Shown: piece after piece, positions 36,657-49,087 of the stretch | How positions within the stretch are numbered: position 1 is the stretch's first letter | Layout of the letters: each line of letters begins with the position of its first letter | Origin: Chaetorhynchus papuensis | Lineage: Eukaryota; Chordata; Aves; Passeriformes; Rhipiduridae | Direction of reading: 5' to 3' | NCBI GenBank assembly: GCA_013396525.1 | Contig: VWYX01000718.1 | Span: 379,868 to 443,867 of the forward strand | Length of the DNA: 64,000 bases | Notes under the pieces: generated by a model | The model's input: the letters and a program-made list of their open reading frames with translations, nothing else | What the model was told of the DNA's origin: nothing | Database searches by the model: none | Translations under genes and position numbers: made by a program

Positions 36657-36799
36657 GGTGCATCTTGTGGAAGGAAATAACACACTCTGGGTAATACTGG
36701 AAGAAAGCTTGCAGGTTTCCCACTCAAATCCTTGACATCCAGGGTGTGTCACAAGCCTGTTACTCTTCATTACAGCACATTGTGTGTGACAGTGATGAG

Positions 36800-37680
36800 A
36801 GTCATCAAGGGTGTCCCCTCCCTCTCCCTCCACCGCATCCTCCTCTCCCTTGGGATTGTCTCTGATAGTGTGGATCGTCGTAAGACAAGAACACCATGTG
36901 GGAATTGCAGGAGGAATTCTCTGCATGCTCAAATAAGGAATATATTCCAGGGATGGGGAGCTGTGATGATTGACTTCGGTGCACATCAGCCTGCAAAAGG
37001 ATAAAAAATGTTAGTGGAGACTGGGCCAGCTGGGCAAAGTGGTGTGCCAAGGCTGCAGGCAGGTTCTGGGTGGATCCCCTCCTGCAAGGTATGTCCAGAT
37101 CCAGCCTGACCACAGGGGACACTCACTTTGGGATGGGTGAGTAAAAGCGCTCAGGTTGTCACACAGGGAGATAAAACCCCAAAGCAGCTCCACAGGGGCT
37201 CTGTGCCTGGGCATTCTGCAAGGCCAAAGGCTGCCAACCTGTGCATTCCCACCCAAACCTGCTTCTGGTGTCACCCTCTGGACCTGCTCCTGCTCCAGAC
37301 AGCTCTGGCAATATTTCTTCACTGCACTGGCAGTAAATGTGATCAGAGTCACCCAGGGATGGAAGCAGGGCTGTGTTTCTTGTGCCTGAGCCAGAGCCTT
37401 CTCTCCACTGCTCTGCTCCACTGTGCCAGCTGTGACCCAAATAAGCTTTCTGGACAATGAGCGTTCTTTGCAGCACTTGTGATCCAGAAGGCTTTGGGTA
37501 ACAGCATTCCATAAACTATCCATCCAGATTCCCAAACATTTCCTCCACCAGCGGGAATCTGCAGCAATTTCAGTGGAGTCATCCAGAGCCAGCAGAGGCA
37601 CTGAAAGGAACTGTCCCTGGGTTTTTCTGATTTCCTGCTCCTCGATTTCCACTGGAGGAATCAGGCCCACGTATGGCCAC
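36800..37680 (-). pseudogene. Decayed retroviral pol remnant (RNase H to integrase)
   Basis: A 219-codon open frame on the - strand (37011-37670) has features in the order expected of retroviral pol. A DS pair is followed by Trp-rich spacing, as in the RNase H domain. Further on come a His and a CxxC pair (CQSC), like the integrase zinc-binding segment, and then sequence resembling the start of the integrase core. The similarity then seems to switch to another frame near 37120, continuing to about 36805, which implies a frameshift, and it lacks obvious intact catalytic residues. It adjoins the LTR element at 36117-36656 but lies outside that element's target-site duplication, so it is probably an older insertion. 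The call rests on pattern only and I could not run a search. Confidence 0.45.
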
Positions 37681-40600
37681 TGACCCCAGTAACCTCTGTA
37701 ACAATCCCCATTAGCAATTCTGCTTTCATCTTGTTTGCTGTTTTATTTGTCCTGTATGATAAAAGGTCCTAGATATTTTTTTTTTCCTTCAGTTTTAGGG
37801 AAAAACAGTAGGCCTGAAGAGAATGCAAATGACTTCTGCTTTGCTTTTTGTGTTGATTATGGATAAAAGGATGAGATAATAGTAGTTCCACAAAAGATCA
37901 ACATTCTTTAAAGGTATGACAGATTATGCCTTCTTTGTTATCTAAATATTTCCTTCTCCCCGTTCTCTGTGTTTTGAGAACAACAAAAGTTATCAATCAC
38001 CTGGAACTGTGCTGATGTTTCCATGGCAGTTTAACAATTAGGTCTGTTCACCAGGGGCCCTGATTAGTCCAATAAAATCCTTTGTGCAATTCTTTTAGGC
38101 AGAATATCACCCTGTGTTGCCAGCTAGGAATAAAATAAAATTATTCTGGCCACAGGCACTTATTTTCTCATTGATACACAATACTTGAGCCTTAAATGCC
38201 TTCACTGTGTTCTTTTAGGCTTCTCAGGGCAAGAGCCCACGACCAGAACAGCCCTGTGAAGAGTTTGCTGCATTTGCCCAGCTAAGCTGCACATCAACAT
38301 CTAAAATTGCCCCTTCTCCTGAGCTCCTGTAAGCCAAATTTAGGAGTGGAGTAATTAAACAATCTCAGTTTATTGGATGGGTTCTTCTACCCACTGTCAA
38401 TGTGCTCACAAAGCTGCCATGTGAGCCCCACCTTGGCTTACACAAGGGAATCCCCTCCCCACAGCTGTGATAGGAGTGAAGTTTCTGTCCCACTTCTGTT
38501 TATGTGCTCCTGTCCATCCCTGTGGCACTGCTGAGCTGTAACATTTCCTAGCAAGGGGCTGGTACGACTGACATGGGAAAAATTTCAAATTCACGTTGGA
38601 CAGACTAATAAATAAAGTAAGAAAAATACTGCAACTAATATAATTTTGTGTGTGGCTGGGTGTTTGACACTTTACAGTTAACTTCTTTTTTGGGGATATT
38701 TTAAATCAAAAAACTGATGTTTACTTTGAGTTCTTTGAAAAATTCTCCGTTCCATTAATCTGAAAAATAATAGTGTCTACAGCGGATTAATTACATTTAC
38801 CTCATTATTCCTTGACATCTTCCTCACACCAGAAATTCGTGTGGTTTAATTCTGTGCTAAGACAGTACAGGTCTGTGCTGTGGACTAAAAGAACATGAAT
38901 CTTGTGGGAGGGTACAACCAGGTGATGCTGTAGTATAAATGCCCTGGTGTGCACTGGAAGCAGCACCCTGGAACATCAGGTTAATGTTTGTAGTGTGGCA
39001 GAGCTCGCTTTTGTTGAAAAACAGGAAAAAGGAGATAGAGTGGCTTAAGAATGGGACATTCAGCAAATGACTCATTCTTGCTCATACTTTTTGCCTGCCA
39101 GTGCAGGATTCCAAAGTAAAATTAACTTAAAGGTATTTGAATATTGCATTATCTTTTTAGTCAAGGGTATAACCATATCTTGTCTGAAAACTCTTGTCAT
39201 CCTCTCTTTTTTTTTTTTATGTTCAAGCAGAGAGCTTTTTGTTTTTCTTCCTGTCAGTTAATACGACCTCTCCACTTCTCTAAGAATAGAGGGAAACCTG
39301 GTGGAGTGTGAAGTTCTCATAAACAACTAGGCTGTGACTATACCCAAAGATGATCAGTGCCAAGCAGAATCAAAATATGGTCATCCCTTTATATTCAGAG
39401 GGAACAGCTGCTCAACCCACACCATTGCCATGGAGACCCTGGAATTCCTGAATGCCCCATTGTTGAACCCTTGGAGATGGAAATGGACATGCAGAGCACA
39501 CAGCTCTTATTAAGGTTTGCATATGGATCAATATAAAAATGAGGTATCAGCCTATCATTTCCTTCAGATTGATTTGTGAGTATTAGTGCTAATTTTAGTC
39601 TTTCTGAGAGTGCACGTTGCGTTTCCTATGAACAAAACAGCAGAGGCTGCCCTTTGAAAGCACCTTGAATTTTCAGATGTGCTCCCAGAAGCTGGAGCAA
39701 TGCCCAAAGTTATCTGGTGTAAGATCAGTAGACTTTGCCAAGCGGACTGTTATTTGGAGCTTTTTATGTAACCAATATTTCTATAAGAATAATATATAAC
39801 TGCAAATGCTATTTCTTGTGGAGATGCTTTCCCTAGTAGATATCAGGGGTTTACAAAGGCACTGAGGTGTCTGTCAATACATTTCATGTATCTGAAGTAT
39901 TCTTACAGGTCTGTCCACGGATGTCTTGATCAGATAGCTGGTTATGTAATCACCATGATTATCCCAAATTAATGTGCTGAAAATTATAATGTATTGCACA
40001 CTCCATTTCCATTATTTAGTCTTACTGGATTAACTCAGATCAGTAATGCTTGTTCTCTCCTGCATTGGTTAAATATTCCTCTTTTGGGTGTAGCATTCAG
40101 CACCAGCCAAGTACTGCATGATTCAGGATGGACATTGGCACAGAAGCCCCAAATAATCCCTACACAGGGAACAATGTTGGACTAATTTGGAGGATTTTTG
40201 CATGAGTGCAGAAGAAAGAGTGAAATATGAGGACATGTGCTATGGTAGATACTGAGAAAGTCTAAGGTGGCAGAAAGTATAACGTGACACAGCAGCCTCA
40301 CACTTAATTTAGTGCCTTTTCCAGACTACTGGGCACATACATTTTGAAAATCAAATATTTTTACTGTGTTGACCATTTTTAAGTCAGGAGTGTTGTCCAT
40401 ACAATTTTGTCCTATAGTGCACCAAGCTTTCTGAGATTCTTCTATCCACTGAATATTAAAAATGCAGGCAGCAGCAAAAAAATTCTTAATATAACACAAG
40501 AAAAACCTCTGTAAAACCTCCTTACCCCACTCACCTCACCTTGAGATGAGTTTTGAACTTGATTTTAATGAAATGAAAAATTGAATGCTCACGTTCAGAC

Positions 40601-42682
40601 CACGCCCACTTTTGGTATTGCACTTGCTCACATTTTTCAGTGTGTTCATCCCTCCCCACAGTCCATTGGAGAGTCCCACATCCAAGCTGACTGCCTTGGT
40701 GGCAGCTCAACCCAAGCTAACAATGTTTTCCTCAAAGATAAAACAATAGCAGAGTTCTTCCAGTAATGCAGGATGGTTTTTTGTTGTTTAATGTCTTGTC
40801 GTGTTATGCTCGGATGTCAGTTTTCAGTTAGATGAAATGAAAATTATATCCTTAAGCAAACAATGGGGGATTCTGCCAGTGTGACCTTTAGGGTCAATCA
40901 TCTCATTAGCAGTCAGCTTTTACAACTGCATGTCATTTCTGGGAGAGGGATTTACAAGCTGTTACTAAACAACAAATTAAATTGTCCGTGAGCCATCGTC
41001 ATCTGATAGAGAAATTCCCCATGGGTAAAATGCTGCTGCTTTCTCAATGGGACGTTTTGGAAAATTTTGATACAATTTATTTTTTGCCAGCATAACCTTT
41101 ATAGGGAACAGTGCCTTTTTTATGATGACGGAGAGCTGTGCCACCAGTGCAAACAGCTCCAGATGCACAGTGAAATTCAACAGTCACAAACCACAAGCCT
41201 CATTTTAATGAATGCTCACAGGCATCTCTCTCATCTGCTAATTGTTTTCAATCAAATTTAAAATACCACAAATAGAGAGCAGCTCAGTAGTGCATTACAG
41301 TCCCCATTAACTAACAGTTTTTTATTAAATATATTTAAAAAGCAATAATCTGAGAAGATAGCTTCAGGAAAGGTTTGCATCTCTGCATTTTGAAAATTAG
41401 TAGTATTGTTTCAAATAAGCTGTCAGGCTGAGCATGATGTGATACAATAGAGAAATATGTTGTGACATCATATATTCAAAGTTCTTGAAGACTAGGAAGG
41501 GCAGATTTCTAGTGTGTCTGATGGTGGTGTTTTACGCTGCCAAATTTTTCTGTACAAGCACTTTAGTTACTCTCACAGGGACCCTTCACTTTGCATGTTT
41601 TGCTGTTTCTGCCCTAATCTTTCAGGTGTTTCAGTCTTAAATATCTGTCTTCTCATACAAAGTCCGTTAATTGTTCAGTTTGCAATCAAATTGCTTATTA
41701 CTTTCAGAAGTCTTAAGTCTTTGTGCCATTGTGTACTTGAGCTTACCTCATTTTTGTGCAATCTTTTTTAATACTGTCCTTTTTAAAAAAACAAAAACAC
41801 AGTCTGGTCCTAATCTATCATTTTCCTTTGTGTCCAGATCTTATTTTTGACTGAGAAACACTGGTATCAAGACAAGTCCAGAGGAAATCTTCTTCTGTAA
41901 GTCACTGTGCTTGTCCTGACCTCTCTTTAGACTGCACATGGATAGGCAGAGAATTGGAGAGCTGCTTCCAGGGCTTCTGAGCTCCTTACAGACCACTGGT
42001 TCTGGAAAAGAAAGAAAGAAACAGAATCTTGAGTCAGGTATTTAAAACAAAACAAAAAAACCAAAACCTTCCCCAAATTTTCCTTTGCTTTAATATTTAG
42101 TGTATTAGATTTTGGCAGGTGGGCTAGGGAGACACAACCCTGATATTGTAAGTTCAAGAGAAACAATGCTCACTTTTCATAAGAACTAAATGCAGTTTGT
42201 GAAATCTGCCTTGATCTGTGCCACAGTCCAGTCAAGTCAGCCGGTACTTGATCATTTACTTCCTCTATGACCTGAATCAATGCTGGACTACCTTCCCAAA
42301 TATAATCAAAGACAAGGATTTTTGAGAAGTCTGGTGACTCTGTAACTGGTAACACCAGCCACAGCAGGCCTGCATGCTGACCCTGTGCTTAAATTCATGG
42401 TAAATATACAAAAAATGCCCTGCAGGACATACAACGTGACATAAAACTATTCTAATTCCAGGAAAGTAAACCCAGTTATTTGCAGAGAGAGCTTTTGTCT
42501 GGGTAGTGACTCTACATAGGTTAGGACTTTTTTCCAGGTTTCCATGAATAGATGCATCAAAGTTTCAACTGGCAAGAAGCCTAAAAGAGTATGGAATTTA
42601 CACCTCAAGAAGGGCAGGGTCTGTGCCTACCTTCTGATATGTTTGGCATGGACTAGAAAATGGAACAAATTACCATGTTTCA
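37681..42682. other. Intergenic gene-poor sequence
   Basis: No supported gene or recognised transposon. It contains two AT-rich stretches (39900-40000 and 40840-41270) with homeodomain-like TAAT words and little low-complexity sequence, which could be conserved noncoding DNA, and an A/C-rich tract at 42041-42067. Confidence 0.55.
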
Positions 42683-42851
42683 AGCTGTGGCTGCCCCTGG
42701 ATCCCTGGCAGTGTCCAAGGCCAGGTTGGACACTGGGGCTTGGAGCAGCCTGGGACAGTGGAAGGTGTCCCTGCCCATGGCAGGGGTGGCACTGGATGGG
42801 CTTTAAGGTCCCTTCCAAACTGGGCCATCCTGTGATTCAATGATTCTGTGA
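42683..42851 (+). mobile_element. CR1 LINE 3' fragment
   Basis: Nearly identical over its length to part of the CR1 at 27985-28257 ('gctgcccctggatccctggc' through 'aaggtcccttcca'), ending in 'gtgattcaatgattctgtg'. A young-looking 5'-truncated copy. Confidence 0.93.
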
Positions 42852-43656
42852 TCAATTCTGGATTGCTCTGAAACGGATTCAATTAAACAAACTGTTACTC
42901 AGCCAAAACTCACTGTTAGATTTACATTGGTTTTTTTTCCCTTGACGTGACAGAAGAACGTTGTCTAAACCCCGCAGTGGGAGTTCACATTGAAGAAGGA
43001 ACTATATTTAAGGACAGTTGAGAGCTTTTGGAAGATGACTCAGCAGAAAAGAGCAAAACAGCAACCATTACTTTAAACACGTGAAAATGTCTGAAGAGTT
43101 AGGCATTGCACTTTCCCCAGTGATAGTATTCTGTACCCCGTGCTCAGCTCCAGGAACTGCATCTCAGGGAAAGACTTCTGCCAGATCCTGGGTATCAGCC
43201 ACTGACATCACTCTGTCCCACGTGCTTCATTCAAGTTCCTCACAACCACTCGAGTGGCTTCTGGTTTTTATTCCTGCTCCCCCTGCGCAGCCAATGGCAC
43301 GGCGAGCTGAGGTGTTTGGTTACGTGCGTCAGCAGCAGAATTGCAGCTGGGTCTCACTTGAGAACTTTTATTAGAAAGATGATGTACGAAGCAGAAGGAA
43401 CACAGCTTGGCTTTCAGAGCCCAGACTGGGGCTGTTGCTCGAGCAGTTGGAGGAGTGGGGGAAAGGCTTTTGACATGCAAATTTTCGCATGGTTTTGGTA
43501 CAAAGGCGAATGATGGGTGATAAACATCGCATCCCATCGTATACACTTTGCAGTGTGCAGGCTGAGCCACACTTTGATACGTGTGGGAAGGAGCCAAGCA
43601 GGGACTGTGATAGGACTGTGATAGAGACATCGATGTCTGCAAGCAGCTGAGCTGCA
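42852..43656. other. Intergenic, no gene seen
   Basis: Mixed-composition sequence between a CR1 and a solo LTR. Frames on both strands (for example 43268-43702 on the - strand) show no domain or motif that I recognise. Confidence 0.55.
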
Positions 43657-43662
43657 GGAATC

Positions 43663-44031
43663 TGTCACTGTTGTAACGTGGACGCGTAGAAAAACCACAC
43701 AAAGTCCAGGCTCAGGTAGAAATGGAGGCAAGGCCGGTTTAATGGCTTTTTCTCAAGGCTTTTATATGTTCGTAAAAAGTGAGTTAAATGGCATAAAGTA
43801 ATTGGTTCTCTGGCCATCCACTGCTCCAGGGGGTTGGCCCAACTCTGAGACGTCCATTCCCAAGTGTTTTTCTATTTGAAGTCATAACAATCTGGCAAAA
43901 ACAAGTCACACGTGTGGATATTTCATAAACTACTGATTTTGTTTTGGTTAGCTTGCATGGGAAAGACAGAGCTCTCACAAAATGCTAGAGAGCTGAAGAA
44001 ATTCACTGCTAAAGCCCTTTCAGCATCTACA
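43663..44031 (-). mobile_element. Solo LTR of an endogenous retrovirus
   Basis: A 369-base element with TG...CA termini (TGTCACTG at the left, CATCTACA at the right) and a perfect 6-bp target-site duplication GGAATC at 43657-43662 and 44032-44037. A TATA-like ATATAAAA word and an ATTAAA poly(A) signal are visible only when it is read on the - strand, so that is taken as the sense direction. A 6-bp duplication is usual for ERVK-like (class II) avian elements. No internal region is present, as expected after recombination between two LTRs. Confidence 0.93.
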
Positions 44032-44933
44032 GGAATCCCTGTTGTGGTATTGACAGTGGCTGAACAGGGTGCAATAAGGAGCAATAGTGTGAAATGACCG
44101 CATGGAAGGAAACATTTAAACATTAGGGAGAAAGAATCCTTAACAACGAGAAAAATTACACGACGAAGTAGCTATTTTTAGAGATATATGAAACATCACT
44201 CTGTGCTGTTCTAAAGTGTGATTTCACTTGACAAGGAGTTATAAAAATTGCAGTTTCTTTACCAATTGTGTCTGTTCAGTCACATTCACTGATTTTTAGT
44301 GACAACAACTTGGTTTTATACCATGCAGTTCTTGTCATGGGCACTGACAAGCAACAGAGGGACAGAATAAAGGAAAGTTTACTGGGCTTCGGATAGAATC
44401 AGGAAAATTGGGGTTCTTTAGGGTAAGTTGACAGTGTCTTTTGGATTCCTGAAAGAATATTGATATTTTAGGACTAATTTTGTGGTAATAGAAGTAAACA
44501 CTTCATGTGAAGTAAAGTGCAAAATTCAGCCATATGGCTGCTCTAAGCAGAAGCAGAACTTTAAAACCATGGAGTAGAGAGTTACTGAGAGTTGGTGTAA
44601 GAATGTGAAAGAATCAAGGGGTCTTTTTTTGAGAAAAAACATCTTTAATTAAACTGCCAGTAGTGCTACAGAGCATCTTTGTGAAATCCAGCATGGCCTT
44701 TAGGTCTCAGTCTCATTTTGCCAGTCACAATGAAAGATGGAAAAATTCCAAAGTTTGGAGAAGTATGAACATGCTGAAATGCACAAGAAATAGTGAAAGT
44801 TGGCACCAGATCCTTTCTACATGAAATAATGAAGTTTGCACTCGGAGTTCCTTTTGAGTGATGAACTGTGATAACACTTTTTTTTTATTATGAGCAGTCA
44901 ATACTTGACACTCATGAGCCACAAGAAAACCAC

Positions 44934-44987
44934 TATTTATATTTATATATTTATATTTATATTTATATTTATATTTATAATTTATAT
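44934..44987. repeat. (ATTTAT)n hexamer microsatellite at a gap edge
   Basis: Tandem ATTTAT units run directly into the run of N, and ATATAT continues on the far side. The gap is therefore most likely an unresolved part of the same simple repeat. Confidence 0.9.
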
Positions 44988-45075
44988 NNNNNNNNNNNNN
45001 NNNNNNNNNNNNNNNNNNNNNNNNNNNNNNNNNNNNNNNNNNNNNNNNNNNNNNNNNNNNNNNNNNNNNNNNNNN
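44988..45075. other. Assembly gap (88 N)
   Basis: Unknown bases inside an AT-rich simple repeat. Open frames drawn across it have no meaning. Confidence 0.98.
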
Positions 45076-46246
45076 ATATATGGTATGGTATAGCCTTGAA
45101 AGTTGTAGTATATTGTGTTTAGCTTAGTTTATTTTAAGATAGATCAATACCACCTGCTGAATTTGAATTTCTTAGTTTCCAAGGCACTTGATAGCATTGT
45201 GGCTAAAAAAAAGAGTGCCCAATCACAAGGTATATTCTTTTTTATCACTTAAGATAATCCAGGTAAAGCAGCTTATGCACACTTAAAGAAATAGACTGTT
45301 AAAAGCATTTAAAGAGGATTCAAGGACAGAATTACTGAAATTCTGAAATCGTGCTTAAAGGCTAATTTTTCTCTACTGTATATTAAACTTCTCAAGGTTT
45401 TTAAAATTTCTTCTTAGGTGATCATTTCACGTTTGTTCATTAGGCCCAGGGATGAACTCCCATGTCTTGCCACTTGTAAATCTAAATAAGCTTTGTCTTT
45501 CAGGTGACTGGGAAAAGTTATTTGGTAAATATAGAATTGTGTGGATCCATGGCTGTTCCACCCTGCTGGGTCTTTCCTGAGTGTATTTGTCCCTCAAGAA
45601 GGGGGATCTGGCTGCCAGTCTGGAAAGCTCTGCCTGCATTCAGAAGGTCTGACAGGTGTTGGTTTCGGGTTTTTTTCCCATTTCAAGCATTATTTCTGGT
45701 AATAATGAGTCTGTTTGCTGAATTAAGGTGCTGGTGGCACCCCTTGTGCAGTCTGGAGCTCTCTACAAGTGTTTGGAACCTACTGAATTATTCCATCATG
45801 ACCTGGCAGCAACAGCCCTCAGTTAACTCCAGACCATTTTGGCTCTGCAGGAGCAAAAGGAATAAACCTTTGTCACTAATTAGACACGACTGGGTACATC
45901 CATGGATCAGATTTGTTGAGGAGGAAGGTGCCATTGCAGCCTGTCACGGTGCAGAGCAGGGCAGTGCTGTAGGTAAGAGCTGACAGAACACGGCTCTGCC
46001 TGGGGTCTGAGCGCACCCCGCGACGCATCGCTGTGGAACAGCACCGTTTGCTTGCAGGGCTGCAGCCAGCTCCCAGGCCAGCTGGCTCCTTTCCAGGCAT
46101 TCTGAATCACTTTTGGAAGATTGTGTAAGACTTTCTGTCCAATGGTATATTACTACAGAGATCCTGAGCAAGATCATCCTTTCATTTTTCCCTGTATTTT
46201 TTATATTTCAGTAAGGGGGACCAGCCCTGAAGCCCGTTTGCAAAAC

Positions 46247-46614
46247 TGTCGCTGTTGTAACGTGGACGCGTAGAAAAACCACACGAGTCCAAGTCAGTAG
46301 AAAAGCAGCAAAGCCGGGTTTAATGGCTTTTTCCTGAGGTTTTTATATATTACTTTGCAAAGTGAGCTAGATGGCATAAAATAATTGGTTCTCTGGCCAT
46401 CCACCCCTCGAGGGGAGTGGCCCAACTCTCACACATCCGTTCCCAAGTGTTTTTCTATTTGAAGCCATAACAATCTGGGAAAAACAAGTGCAGGTGTGGC
46501 TATTGATAAACACTGGTAACTTTGTTTCAGTTAGCTTGCATGGGAAAGACAGAGTTCTCCCAAAATACTAGAGAGCTGAAGAAATTCACTGCTAAAGCTC
46601 TGTCAGCATCAACA
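46247..46614 (-). mobile_element. Solo LTR of an endogenous retrovirus
   Basis: A 368-base copy of the same LTR family, TGTCGCTG...ATCAACA, with a perfect 6-bp target-site duplication CAAAAC at 46241-46246 and 46615-46620. It keeps a CTCGAGGGG palindrome core that is mutated in the copies at 36117 and 43663, which suggests that it is younger. Sense direction is - by the TATA-like and ATTAAA words. Confidence 0.94.
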
Positions 46615-46620
46615 CAAAAC

Positions 46621-49081
46621 CTTTAAGGAGTTCTTCCAAGAGGAAGAGGAAATCCTCCTGTGGCAGACAGGGGCTGTAGAGCCCCCATCTCTTGTCGTGT
46701 TTGTTGTCTTCTCTCTTCCTTACACCTTCTAGAAATACTTCTTTACTTATTTGATATAGTTTTGTCTTATGATACTGCCAAAGTTAATGAGAGCACTGAA
46801 ATGCATTGTGGAGAACTTGATTTGTTTTTTAAACCTGCCCAGTTTCTAGATGGCACTGAGAGAGCTGTGCGTAGTCTTTTGGGGTTCAGACCTCAATTCT
46901 CTTCCTTTACCTGAACTCTTTGCCAAGCCTTTCTCCTCATACCTCAATCTTCTGTCCCCTAAAATATGAACAATGGTACTGACCTTTGTAAATCACTTTA
47001 TCACTCTGCTAAAAAGCATAAGTTGAAATGATTTTTTATTTCTTTTTTGGTAGGCTTTGTAAAAAAACCCCAAAAACCAGAAAGCAGCACTGGAGCATTG
47101 GGGGAGGGTGGGAGGACTGTGACTTTTTAAAGCATTCTTCCCATGCAAGATTCACTAAACAGGATTGTCCTTTTGGGGTTAGTCTGATCACAGAGGTTCC
47201 TTAATAGGAATTAAAAATAAACAAGTGTTGTTTCTCTCCTAGCAATGCGTCATCTTTCCTTTTTCCTGCAAAAGTAGCAGAATAGAACCTGGACCTCTTT
47301 GGTATTGAGCAAGTTCTGGTGTTGGAAGGGTTTCTTCGGTGCTTTGGTGGGTCATTGTTCAGAAAGATGCCAATGTTTTCTTGCATTGCTGAGAAAAGAA
47401 ATAACAGACTGGATAATTTTTAGCTTTCTGTTTTTTCTAAAAATGTAATGTCACATCTCTTCCATTTCCATGTTTTCTACTTCCTGTTATTTCTAAAAGA
47501 AGGAGTCAGAGAAATGGAAACAGAGCTGCTGTGAATAATTTAAAAGTGGTCTGAGAATAGCTAACCATTACTTCTGGTGATGCTGCTTGGGATGGTTACA
47601 CAATGATAAGATTATCAAAAGGACTGCGGGAGACAGAAAAATGGAAAGGATGCATTAAGTCATGTAGTCATTTTTGTTGCTCTGGAATTATGCCTTACAT
47701 TAGTTTTACTAATGGCCTGTCTGTCTACCTTTTAAAAAGTTCGAGAAAATGGATTTCCAGTATTTCTTTAACATTATCCCTATACCTTCTGCTTACACTA
47801 AAAGATTTTTTTCTTTTCGTTATTTCATCCTATTATCATCTTAGAGCTAATTTGTTCTGCTAAAGACTCTCCAGGTTAAAACAGACAGTGATAACGCCCT
47901 TTTCCCTTCATACAAGTGATGGAAAAATCACACTTCAGATTTGTTTTGCAAAAAAAATGATGACACATTTTCATGAAAATGACAGCATTTCATAGAAGTG
48001 AGTGAAATTACTGAATTAACGTCTTTACTTCTTTTCTGTCTTACCTCTTCTGCCTTGGCTTCATCCTTCCCACCACTGTGGGTAAAGTGGGATCCATAGC
48101 CCAGAGATTGGAACTTTCGTTCAACCAAACCATTTCTGTTTTTCTATGAAAGCAGAATGTCACCATGCTTGTCCCAAATACTGACTAAATAGCAAAAAGA
48201 TCATTTTAATTTTTTTTTTTGTCTTCAGTAATCCCCAACAACTTGTGCAACCTCAATTCAGTAAAAGTTTGTTACCAAGTCTGAGGATAGGACAGAATTT
48301 ACTTCTTCATACTTGTTTTAGAAGACCAATGTCATAAAAAGCATTTCAAATTTAATTTATTCTAATTTGGTTGAATTGAAAAGAAATGACTAGAATTGAA
48401 ACTGATTGAAAAGAAACTTTGGCTTTGCCATAAACCACCAAATGCTGAAGAACTGTAAAGATCAGTTTTATCAGGATAGAAGGATAAGATTTTCCAGACT
48501 GAAGTTTCAGAAAGTAACTACCACTTCAAAACTAAGCTTTCTGTTTGCTTTTCTCCTGTTAACACTGTTTTCATAAGAGATTTTAATCCTTAACTCTGAC
48601 AGAGAAAAGGTCTGGAATTAGAGATATAAATGGCTTAGGGATACAGACAAGCATTGGGATTTTTTTTCTGTGTTGCCTGCCAAAAGAGAACACTGGATAT
48701 TTCCCATTTGGCTTCCCTTTAATTAGTTGATTTCATTGTAACTACACAATTACCTATCTATTAGTATTGCCTAAGCCCTGCTAAATTTCAGGAAAAGTCT
48801 ACCTGTGAAACGGAGTCCCTTTTTCTGGTTCTACACCGAGCCCTTTTCCCTGGCTCTGAGCTGCTCTGCTGCAAGGATGTGAGCACAAGGTGCCTTTCCA
48901 GGGTGACCCCCAGAGCTGTGTGTGCACAGTGACAGGAATAGTGACAGAAATGGCCTTTCCTGGCTGGCTGAAGGCTGACCCAGATCAGAGCAGTTCTCTG
49001 CCTCTGCTCCTCAGAGTGCTGAGGAACAGCACAGACGTGGCCTGGCCATTTCCTCACCCCTAAGCCACTCCCTGCCTGACC
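46621..49081. other. Intergenic between two oppositely oriented LTRs
   Basis: About 2.5 kb with no supported gene. The only longer frames (47603-47863 +, 48788-49057 -) show no motif. Since each flanking LTR has its own target-site duplication, this is ordinary host sequence and not a viral interior. Confidence 0.6.
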
Positions 49082-49087
49082 AACACC

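Larger units (their letters stand above)
44038..46240. other. Intergenic, with assembly gap
   Basis: No supported gene. It includes the AT hexamer tract and the N gap at 44988-45075. A 159-codon frame at 45504-45983 on the + strand has no recognisable domain. Confidence 0.55.

Noticed and set aside
44868..45122. Open frames with Tyr/Ile repeats and unknown residues
   Set aside because: They read through a microsatellite and an N gap.
45504..45983. 159-codon + strand frame
   Set aside because: No domain, no codon bias and no splice context are seen. Trp/Cys-rich content is typical of random frames.
43663..46614. Idea that the LTRs at 43663 and 46247 are the two ends of one provirus
   Set aside because: Each has its own perfect and different 6-bp duplication on both sides, and the sequence between them has no viral features, so they are separate solo LTRs.
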